Below are positions 34,033 to 44,800 of a stretch of DNA of 64,000 bases, piece after piece; the first letter of the stretch is position 1; every line of letters begins with the position of its first letter. The notes under the pieces are model-generated. The model was not told the origin of the DNA, did no database searches, and saw only the letters and a list, made by a program, of their open reading frames with translations. The stretch is from the NCBI GenBank assembly GCA_903813345.2, contig CAIIXF020000010.1, positions 26,620,425-26,684,424 on the forward strand, given 5' to 3'. The translations under genes were made by a program, and so were the position numbers. This stretch comes from Owenia fusiformis. Lineage: Eukaryota; Annelida; Polychaeta; Sabellida; Oweniidae.

Positions 34033-37000
34033 ATGGTAAGTGATATTTTCGATTTGGTTCGAATACATAAAAAGTTTAACAAATTATGTGTCTCTTATGC
34101 TGCTACAATTTAAATTTTTAAATCATTTTGTTTCAGAATCAAAACATGGTCTTTGTATGGCTAAATTTTGCATTTTTGGCTCCTCTAATTGTCAAAGGAC
34201 AGAAATCAGGTAGGGTCCTCTTTATATTTTGAGGCGTTTTAGGTTGGAGCTTTACATCGTTCTATTCCTATCCGTTTTACTCTTCCATATTCGTCGTTCA
34301 CGATGGGTGAGCTTAGCGAGCCGGCATTTTCTGTCGGAGCGTTGCATAACGAAAAAAATTTAAAAAAATGTTTATAACTTTAAAATTGTTCATCTCAACT
34401 TTAGGAATAGAATGTGTTGACATTGTATTCGTTCTCCAAACATCTTGTGACCTTGATCCCGCCTTAGTGCAGGGTGTCCAAACGTCCTTTATTGGAAAAG
34501 TGGCTAAGCAAATGTCAACTAACAAAAATTCAACAATGACGCTTATCACATATGATGATGTAAGTATTTCAAATAGACTAGCTATTTTATAACTGATAAA
34601 ATATGTGTTTTACTCCATTAGACAATAACTTTTTAAAAATTAATTACTTATTAATTATTTACTTATTAATTACCATTTGTCACAAAAAACGTAGATTTAA
34701 ATCTAGATTTTTAAAAATCCTATGCCATGTCCTAGAACCCACCAGGTGCATCCAATTAACTTTACAGATTGCTCAAGTACAAATCTCTGCGTTATCCCCA
34801 GGCGCGTTCCTAGAACAATTAGGGGATGGCTTCAAAGGAGGAGATAATTGTCCTCGCGCCACAAAGGCAATTACAGCAGGTGCACTAACTCTGGTAGATT
34901 TCAAGAATTATTTCAGTGAAGATAGGTAAAAGCCATACGAATAAATATGTTTTTCTATTTTACTGTACATCTAGAAATTCCCATTGACAAAATGATAAAT
35001 TTTTCAAAGCGAACTGCAGAGATTAAACCAATCCGAGAAGCAAAACATTTCAGTGACAATTTACAAAGTTCAATTCGATTTGGTGGTGGTATTATTCTTA
35101 TAGTCCTGTATTTGCCAGTGACTCATTTGTGAAAAGATATTTATACATACTTGATTATGATTTTTTCTAAGTATGATAATCCCTTATAATGATAATCCAA
35201 GCATTGTTTATAGCTTAAGTGTAATATTCTCTTAATGCACAAATCTTCAGTTCCTCACCAAACGTCTATCACCTTTTCCTCAATCACATTTGCAATTTGG
35301 GCTTGCTTTTAGGGGCAAAATTGTGGTTGTACTGAGTGATGGCATATCTTTTGACAAGAAAAGCAATATGGATATAACTCTTGAACGGACAAAAACAGCC
35401 ATTAGGAACCTACAGAACAAGGGTATCAACTTTGCAACATTTGAATTCTATGAAGAGGATCCTGACGACGACAGGATTGGTAACTTGGAGTATGAAGAGT
35501 ACAATCCAATAATCAAGATGAATACAGGCGATGATTTCACACAGACGTTTATTGATAGTGTAACAGAGAATACTCGTTCTTTGGATTGTGGACATAAAAT
35601 ACCAGAAATCGGCAAGTACCTAAGAATATCTATCTATTTTATTTTCATTTTTGTAAAAACATTCATAGTTATATTGGTATTTTCGCTCAGTTCCATATGT
35701 TTGAATAATGTCGATAGATGAGAGATGATTTCAGCTTCATGTTAATACTATGTTTAAAATAATTTTCAGTTTGTAGAGAACCAATTCTAGACATAATTTA
35801 CGTAATTGATCGATCCAATTCTATCGACTCATCAGACATTGCCAGAGTCAAAACATTCTTACAAGACCTGACGGCACAAATTTTAAAAACTTCTAAGGAG
35901 ACATGGATAGCTGCAATTTCCTACAATTCTGATGTTTACGTTGAAGTACCTCTTACTGGAGAAGGAGCAATCAGGGATGCAAGCGGCATAATAAAAAGTA
36001 GAATACTTACTACTCGTATAACACTCATTTAACTATATGATTTGAGTAATTTAAACTAATGTAATTTTTTGATGTGATGGGAATCCTCTTGAACTTAATA
36101 CTTTGCGCCATTAGGGGAGCGTAAGAATTTTAAGATTCCGTATAAGTTTGAAACCACTTAGACTTAAATTAGGCTATAGTTTTACCCATTAAAATGTGAT
36201 AATCCCATTTAATAATGGTTCTCTTTCTATACTGAACAAACCACAATGTTATTCCTCTTATAGAACTTGGTGAAATTATCACCGAAACAGCATTGGGAAC
36301 GTACACCGACAAAGCTATAAACTATGCCTATTCTAAGCATGCATTTAGAAGTGAGGCTAACCGATGGGTTATATTGATAACCGATGGGGTGACGAAGCAC
36401 GCGCCATATACGAATGGAAAAAAATCATTCTCACATCTGACTGTCCATGAAGGTAAATGACGAATGAATATTTCATAATTGTTATTTACAAGGCAGTGTA
36501 GACTATTTTTGGCCCGAATTTCCCCCATCCATTCCCTGTAGCTCAGTCCGTCCGTTCGTCCGTCAATAGACGCCATTTTTGTTTCACTTGTGAACCCTGG
36601 TACTGTTTACGGGACTGTTTAGTTTATTTCGAAATATCCCTACATGTATGTAAATAATGTATTTTATGCGTCTCTTTGAGTTTTCTAGTTTTTCTTTAGC
36701 GAAATGGTTAAGGGAACGAGATATAGACTTATTAATCCTTGGGTTGCCTAATATGAAAGCTAAAAAGATTTTGGATAATCCGGAGAGTTCAGAGACTGAA
36801 ATAAATAGAGCCATGAACAAGGTCAAAGCTGGACGAAAGGAGTGGGAAGATATGGCAAGTATCAATAATATACTGGTTAGCAACCTGGGCAGCCACTTGA
36901 GTAAAAAGCGCCATGAACAAAACATTTTAAAACTTAACTCAAAGATTATATAAAGAGAACAATCGTTCAATTGCTTCTTAAATAAATATGAATGATCGAA

Positions 37001-37816
37001 ATAAAAATGAAAAAATGAACAAAAGGATGAGTGTCTGTAAGATCCCGATATATTTAGAATAATTTGCACATAACATCAAGTAAGAGACTTTGTTGAATTA
37101 AAAAAATCTTGCCTCTGTTTTTGAATATAGCTCATTGAATTAGATGCAGAATCATTCTCCAGAAATCTAGTGTCACTCTGCCACTATCAAACAATGGGAC
37201 ATCTGCCAAGATGGGTAAACACACACGAGGAATATTTTCTGTAACTGATAAAGAATTCCCATTCTCACAGAATCAATTATCATCATAAATCACTGATGTC
37301 TGATCGTATGTTGATCCTTTTCAAAACATTTTAAGTGCGTTGTCCTTAGAAATTCTCTAAGGTTCAAAATGAGAAATAGATTGTTGCAATGATCAACATC
37401 CCAAGTGATGTCCGGGGTACTATATTAGTAACCATGCGTTACATCAGCATTACTGATGGACTGTGTGTATGTACTAAAGTTAGAAGTAAGCAAGCAGTTG
37501 AGAAGTTCCACAGTCCATATTATTATGCCTGTATGCGAGTTAACGTCTAATTTCTCAGGGCGAGAGAAACAATACCATAATTGTATTGTTTGATATTAGG
37601 TTTGCTGGATTTTAGACTTTTTTCGCAGCATTCCATCAAGCTCAAATGAGATCAGTTAATACCATTCATATTATATATTATGGAATTGTATTACAGATAT
37701 GGGCAAGGTATCCAGAGAATTTTGAGGAAAAAAAGAAGACCAATTTGTTTACTTTGGAAAGTATGGATGAGATGCGGACGAAATTTAATGATATTTTAAC
37801 TTCAGTTTGCGTCTAA
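34033..37816 (+). CDS. Secreted protein with two von Willebrand factor A domains (10 coding exons)
   Basis: Exons in phase: 34033-34035 (ATG alone), 34137-34209, 34405-34559, 34768-34925, 35313-35611, 35770-35997, 36264-36452, 36700-36875, 37131-37214, 37697-37816 (TAA). They total 1,485 nt, 494 residues. The N-terminus MNQNMVFVWLNFAFLAPLIV is a signal peptide. vWA-1 (34405-35611) starts ECVDIVFVLQTSCD, so the DxSxS metal site is lost. vWA-2 (35770-37816) has DIIYVIDRSNSI with the site intact, then TYTDKAINYA, VILITDG, and the end LESMDEMRTKFNDIL. Such tandem vWA proteins are usually extracellular matrix, adhesion or innate-defence proteins; no specific orthologue recognised. The intron after 35611 needs a GC donor. 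The 36700-36875/37131 junction is the least certain. Confidence 0.82.
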
Positions 37817-37839
37817 TTTTATGTATGATATTCAGCTTG

Positions 37840-37845
37840 AATAAA
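37840..37845 (+). terminator. Polyadenylation signal AATAAA of the vWA gene
   Basis: Canonical hexamer 24 bases after the TAA at 37814-37816; a very short 3' UTR is implied. Confidence 0.6.
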
Positions 37846-38012
37846 TGAGCGATATTACTAGAAACTGAGTTTTATATTATTTCACGAATCTGTATAAGTG
37901 TAGCCTATATTACACACTTCCCTACTCCCATACTGTCTGATTGTAGCCTGTATTTCTTTGAAAATGACACAGGCTACAATGAATTCCGCTTATTAGTGTC
38001 CATTGTCCATTA

Positions 38013-38508
38013 CAGTAAAACCTGTCTAATCCGAACGCCATTGGGACCGGCTTAAAGTGTTCAGATTAGGAGGTGTTCACATTTCGAGGTTTTTGCAATC
38101 CCGAGATTTCGGATTCTGAAGAAATGTGAGCACATTCTCGGTACATATTTATAGTTCATTTGACAACATAGCTTTATGGCATTTCAGAAATTTGAAAATT
38201 CGATTCAAGTGAATCTAGTCATGCTGGGAAGCCTTTTATGATCAACACCATTCAATTTTTTTCCCAAAGTTTTGATATCATAACAATATTTCAGCAATTT
38301 TGTATGAAGCATGTGAAATTTTATGAAAAGTGTTCAGATTAGTCAGGTTAATTTTTCAAATATAACTGTTCACTGTTCAAATTGAGAGGTGTTCACATTT
38401 CAAGTTTTTTTAACATGGGAGCCAATGGGGGAAAAATGGGACTGAAAAAAGTGTTCAGATTGGGAGGTGTTCGGATAAGCCAGGTGTTCAGATATAAAGG
38501 TTCTACTG
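38013..38508. mobile_element. pogo/Tigger-like MITE
   Basis: 496 bp with ends CAGTAAAACCTGTCTAATCC and AAAGGTTCTACTG, TA on both sides (38011-38012, 38509-38510), and an interior made of repeated GTGTTCAGATTAGGAGGTGT-type blocks. The CAGT...ACC ends and TA duplication are those of pogo/Tigger elements. No transposase. Confidence 0.75.
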
Positions 38509-39112
38509 TATATCCATTATGTTCATACAACAGTAAAATGCTCTATTGATAAACCTTTAGGTTTAAATTTAGAATCGGGTTGTTTTGGTTTAAATAGCAA
38601 CCCAGAAAGGTGTATGTAAAAGATTTACTTTTCTGTTATCTCAAAATCTGTTTGGAACTATACCATTGGATTTCTATGGGAAATTCCTCAAAGAGAATAT
38701 CTAGGGATTAAGGAATGCATGCAGTTTACACAATTTGAGAAATTATTGGCATACATGAAACCCATTTAAAACAGCTTTATAATATTATTCAAAAGCGTTG
38801 AGCATCATTGATTCCCAGCCCTCTGAAGTTTGAAAAATGAGAATACCTGGGTGTTAATCCATAGATAATCCTTGAAAATATTTTTGGGACTATATGGTGC
38901 AATCTAAAAGTCAATAAAATGTTTTAAAGTGTATTGATGTTTTTGGGATGAAAACATAAGTGAAATGCATGAAAAACTCCCCCGATTCATTTGACAAACA
39001 ACTCCCCTCATTTGAAAAAGTTTTCATCAAATTCACCATCAGATGGCTCCAAAAGAAATTTGCCGAAAATATTCGAACCCCCTCCTGTCAAATCCTGACT
39101 ACGCTACTGGAA

Positions 39113-39231
39113 TTGACTTGGGGTTGAACTGACTTGGGTTGAGTTGACTAAGGGTTGAAATGACCAACTGTAGAGTTGACTATGGGTTGAGTTGACTTGT
39201 ATTGAGTTGACTAAGGGTTGAGTTGACCAGT
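39113..39231. repeat. Short tandem repeat, GAGTTGACTAAGGGTT type
   Basis: Seven or so degenerate copies of a 14-16 bp unit (GGGTTGAGTTGACT). Confidence 0.7.
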
Positions 39232-39495
39232 TACAAAGCAGTATGCAGAGTATGTGATCCATTAATTTCTTTGTTTTTTTCTAAAACTTACTCACTTTTT
39301 GCAATTCTGGAAAAATCATGTATGACCTGCTGCCTGATCCTCAGGCATTCTATCATGTAGTCTTGAGCTTAATAAACTACCTTGAAATTAAGTTAAGTTT
39401 ATATAATCATTCAAATGTCGAATGGCAACAGTCCTGAGTCTGAGAGCTTCACTTACGGAATAAATTAAAAGTTGTCTGCCATGTCATTTCAAATA

Positions 39496-40483
39496 CAGGG
39501 TGTCCAAAAAAAACAAGACCATAAGAAAGTTGAATAATTCGGTCAATTTTGCATATTTTCCCTTGAAATTTAAGAATTATCAAATCATTCAATGTGAATT
39601 TTGTTGTGAAAGTTTCATGATAATCTGTTGATTGTGTCAAAAACTACAGTACCTTACAAAACATGCTCAAAATGGGAACTTCTCTCTAAACACAAATGAA
39701 TCCTGCGAACAAAGTTGTTAATGACCCTGACCTATACACATCAATGTGGATGGTACGAATTGGGGTAGTTATTGCCCTCTTAAGATTGTTAGGGGCATGT
39801 CAGTATACATATTGGCTTTGAGAAATCCCCAAAGATAAAAATCTGAGAGATTTAGATCTGGCGAATAAGCTGCCCATATGTTTTGAGTTCTGTGACAGAT
39901 GAGCTGATCACCAAAGCATTGCTTAAACCATTTCAGCGTATCATTTGAAGTGTTGGGGTGGTATTGGCTTGTTGAAACCACTGCCTATCTCCTTAGATGC
40001 CCCTTCTGGTGCTTAGTGACCTCCAAAACTTAGTGAGAACTTGAATATACTGGTCTTTGTTCATGGGAAAGCACGTCCCCAGTCATCTTCGAATCAAAAA
40101 GGACTGATGATTCCATGTTTCCTCATTGCCACCCAGGCAGTGCATTGTTCAGAATGCAATGAATGCTGTAACACTTCATCAGGAGAATGTAAGCCCCGGT
40201 AGCAACTGTTCTTGGAATAAACTTGTCCATACCAAAAGAAATGTGTGTAGGAGGATCTTCAACAACTTTGTTCGCCGGATTGAATCGTGCATAGAGAGGA
40301 GAGGTGCACATTTGAGGCATGTTTTGTAAGGAACTGTAATTTTTGACTCAATAGGTTATTATCAAACTTTCACAACAAAATTCACATTGAATGAACTAAA
40401 TAATTCTGAAATTTCTAAGCAAAATATGCAAAACTGACCGAGTTATTTAACTTTCCTACGGTCCTGTTTTTTTTGGACACCCT
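39496..40483 (-). mobile_element. mariner/Tc1-like element, ~1 kb, defective
   Basis: Ends CAGGGTGTCCAAAAAAAACA (39496) and TTTTTTTTGGACACCC (40483), with terminal inverted repeats extending about 60 bp through CGGTCAATTTTGCATATTTT. TA lies on both sides (39494-39495, 40484-40485). The minus-strand frame 39769-39981 keeps the transposase tail SPDLNLSDFYLWGFLKANMY. The length is below an intact mariner and the N-terminal DNA-binding region is not readable, so it is non-functional. Confidence 0.8.
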
Positions 40484-41878
40484 TACATAAAATTGCTAAC
40501 TACTGAAGAATCAACCAACTAGTCTCAAAGAATTACACATTATTCAACATTCAAAAAGAAAATTTTATGAAAAACATTGACAGTACATTAGTACGTACAG
40601 TAGTTACTATATAAATACGACTGCATTTTTAAAAGCTAATAATTCAATGTTTCAGTGAATCAAGTACTAATCAAAGTGGTATTCTATTGCCTAATAAACG
40701 TTTCATAAAATTAGTAAATAAAAAATAATGGCAATCAGAAATTTATTTAGATTATTATCTTACCCTTTTACTAATACTTATGTACTTGTTTTATATCTCT
40801 GGTTTCAAGTGCTTTTTATATGATACAATTAGGCAATAACATTTTCTCATTACATATCAGGGGTTTCACTAGAATTTCTCACAATAGGCAAAATAAATGA
40901 AAACAACAGACAAAATTAATGGAGATCATGATTTTAGTTGAAAAGTCCCTGAAAGCAACAGGTGAAACAACCTGTGAAAATCGCCTGTTGCCTTCTGCTG
41001 ATAAAATCCCTGCATATGCAGGATAAGGAGGATTGATTACCAAACCATATGAACTTTATGAAGTAATTTATGACATTGTTAAAAGCACTTAAATATATGC
41101 CTCATATTAAATAATAATTATCTAATATCTGTAGAGTCTATATGATATGTATATATAATATACGAGGATTGTTCAAAGTTTCCTGAAATTGTTGCTCCAT
41201 TTCAAAAGTGTTTAATATTAGACATGGTAACATAGGGGTAGATATAAAGTATGACAGATTATATCTTACGAATATAATTCACTACAACAACATTTAAAAC
41301 AAAATAAGTCTCATAAATACTTTTCAATATATTTCCAAACTAATCCCATGAGGCTTAGAAGTACAGTTAGGGTAAGATTTAAATTGGCTAATAAGTGATT
41401 AAAATAGATGGTGCTGATGCCAGATATTTCTTTGCAAGTGCAATCTGACAAAAAGTTCATCCAAGTATCTCCAATACTACTTTCTAGATTAAATTCACTG
41501 AAGAATATAGCATCAGCTTTTTAACATTAAAATAGGCTTATATTAGTCTTTAATTCAGTTATTGTTCACAACAGGACATTGCTTACAAAAATAATATACA
41601 TAGGATACATAATTTTACAATATTCATAATTAAATTAATATTACACCTTCAAATCTCAATTTGATCAAAGGGATAAAATTTAAAATCATATAAATATAAA
41701 AAATACAGTAAAAGCAATGACAGTTCACATGTAAACATGGCCCTAGGACACATGTTGCTTTGCCATGTTGCTTATATTTTCAACCCTTTAAATGAACACT
41801 AATTGGCAATCAGTAAACCCCAAAAGTGTTAAAATTATGAGCAAGTTATACTGCAACGATCAGGTATTACACATTAAA

Positions 41879-44800
41879 CTAAGGCACCAGTTTTAAAGTT
41901 GGGTTCCACGTAACCAAGATGGCGATACAAGAGGATATCACTCCCAGCATGCCTTGCGTTCCTGGTGATATATTTACATGTCCTAATACAGACATTGGAA
42001 GCCACACATCAGCAACATTTTTAGCTGAATCTAAGAATACTGGTTTGTTATCACCAATGACTTTCAGAAGCAGGGGGGTTTGTTTTGGAGCTGGATTAAT
42101 AGAGGCTTCGATATCTCCATTTTTATCTCCTCTGGAGCGTTTTGACTTGTTCCTTTTATATAGCTCATTTGAAACAGCGCTACATATGTCATACAAGTTC
42201 CTGGTCAAATTCAAGATAATTTGCGTCATCCAAAATTTGGCGGAGGTCTTTCCCCAATATTTTTTGTCGATATCTATGAGTCCAACTCTAGCCAACCAGA
42301 TGACATGGTCCAAAAGCAGGTATAGTGATTGGTTGATCTTAGCCAATGAAATTGTTGCTCGTAAAGCAATGTCATCTAAGTGAAGCGTCTTCAAAGCACC
42401 TTGCAATATATCCAAACTTTTGCCAAATCTCAGTACTGGAACACAAAGGACAGTCAATGTATACAATGAGATTACAATATCATACAATGAGATTACAATA
42501 TCAATGTTGTAAGTCTATTCCATGCAAAATAAGTAAATTACACCAGGTTTTAAATCTATTGAGAAATGAAGAAATTCCACATCAATGCATGTTTTAACTT
42601 TAATTCAAGTAATATGGTACATGAAAGTTTCCATGGAATAGTGAATATTGATGACAAGATTTATCAAAAAAATATAAAATGGCTGCCAAAAAACAAGATC
42701 GTAACACAAAATTCAATCAGCCATAAAACTTTGAACCCGCTAATATACTAGATTTGAAAAAAATCCAAAAGGCAAATTTCTAAAATGACAGAAAACAAGA
42801 TGGCCACTATTAACTTAATTAGCTCTTGAACTGCTTTCTCTCTAACATCTGTGCAAAGAAGAAAAACAGTTTTCATAGAATCACAATGACAAAAAAGCGG
42901 AATGCCACCAGAAAAACAATCATGCCACCACTATGTCAACTAAATGTATATCCCCACAATTGTTGCAATAAAAAGTATTATCTCAATGGCTGAGTTTCTT
43001 ACATTTCCTAAAGGTTCCCAGGTGGTACTCCAAATCTTTCAGTTTCTTGATGAGACTAGGGTCATCTCTGAGCTTCTCTATGCTCCACCAACCACATTTA
43101 GTGCCATACTGGAATAACCTGAAGTAAAAAACACGATTTCATTTTTTGTTATACATATTTCAGGCATAATAGAGGACTTCATATATAGATGGCAGTAGTA
43201 GTTTTGATCAGGCTACAATACAATTCTCTTATTTCATATTGAGGCAATTTGACAAAAGAGGCTTGATTTCTTAATCCATCAAGTAATTCCATTTGGAATG
43301 GATTAATGTGACTATGTAAGATACAACTAGTAAAATATATAGATGATATTGTTGACAAGCAGAGTGTATTTTAAACTATTTGTGATCCTGATAATAGTAA
43401 ACCTCTATGAGTGGAACACCTCCCAAGTGAAACAGTTTTTAAAGATACCAAGTATGTTCCACTTTGACAGGTTTTACTGTATCAACAACATCACTCCATT
43501 TGGAATAATCGGGAAAAAACATTGTCACAATTTTTCAAAATGACATTGGATAAATTATAATTATCCGAAGACAATAAGTCATGCTTCCAAGTATATTCAT
43601 ATAAGATATCAACAACCAGTCATGGGCGTAGCGCTATTTTTCTTAGTAGTACGCCACCACCACAGGAACAAGAGTTGAGCGAATCAAAAAAGGAGCATTC
43701 AGGGGGGTCTGGGAGTTCTCCCACATGAGAATTTTGAAATTTGGTTGTATTTGGAGCGAATTTGCAACCATCTGGTACGGCTTTGTATAAAAAACCTCCT
43801 ACCCACGTACCCTCGTACCCATGTACGTGGGTCCTGACCCAGTCTTTAAAGAGTTAAATCTTTAACATTTTTTAAACATTATTCTATCTCAATGTATGCT
43901 TAATTATGGATGAATTTATGTACCCATATGCCTTTATTTCTAGATCGGACATCTGTCTCGTCATACAATAAAGCCGGCATTGCATAATGTTCATTTGAGC
44001 TATTTGAGTGTTGTTTTTGATATATCGAAGCGATTTTTTGTTGATCGGGCAATCTTACAGTGTACAACCAATCTATTGCTTGGTGCAAATTGGCCACATG
44101 GGGCATGTGTTGTAAAGTGCTGTAGTTTTTGACTCCATGAGCAGAATATGGTCAAACTTTCACAACAAAATTCACATTGAATGACCTGAATGATTCTGGA
44201 TTGACGAAGTTATTCAACTTTTCATCGGTCCTGTTTTTTAACACCCTGTAGTTTCGATTTTTATCACATATACTTTTCATTCTTTCAAACGATATTACAA
44301 GTATTCATTGTTTGCACGACAGATTTGAACTATACGTGTAATTTGTCTTATGTCTTTTATTTAATTTAACATCAGAATTGGAGATACAAAGTGATAGAGT
44401 GATCAATTCACACGATCTCAAGGAATAATAAAGGCTGCATTTCTGTTTAACCGTGGCGCAATTGAATAACGAAATATTTGAAAAGTAGAAGGATTCACTA
44501 TATTCGTTTTTAATCACTTTTTGGCACAATTTAAGGATAATTGTGCGCACTAGTTCAGTGAATCATTTAGATGGAATTAAAAGTTAGAGTTGCCAAACTT
44601 ATGCAGGGGAGTGTAAGTTTGGTTTTGTAAACTTCGACATTATTCATGGCCGTTTGATCCATAATTAGGTAATGTGAAGAGTAGAGTTTTATTTTGACAA
44701 TGATTTGATGTAAAACTGGTTTGAATGATAAAAGTTCAGCTTTGTAGTTTCTAGCTTTTTGCGCGTAAAACGTGAATACAATGGACAACAACGACACCAA

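Larger units (their letters stand above)
37846..41878. other. Intergenic region between vWA gene and PEX11, with transposon remnants
   Basis: Holds a small 12-bp-arm hairpin (37940-37980, ATTGTAGCCTGT and its inverse), a pogo/Tigger-like MITE (38013-38508), a GAGTTGACTAAGGGTT-type tandem repeat (39113-39231), and a mariner-like element (39496-40483). The rest, 40490-41878, is AT-rich without recognised features and includes the PEX11 3' UTR. Confidence 0.65.

Noticed and set aside
36876-36953. Reading the vWA exon through to the TAA at 36951
   Set aside because: Two downstream exons (37131-37214, 37697-37816) with good splice sites continue in phase with typical vWA C-terminal sequence and an AATAAA.
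41919-42383. 154-codon plus-strand frame
   Set aside because: Shadow of the PEX11 last exon on the minus strand, which has clear family motifs.
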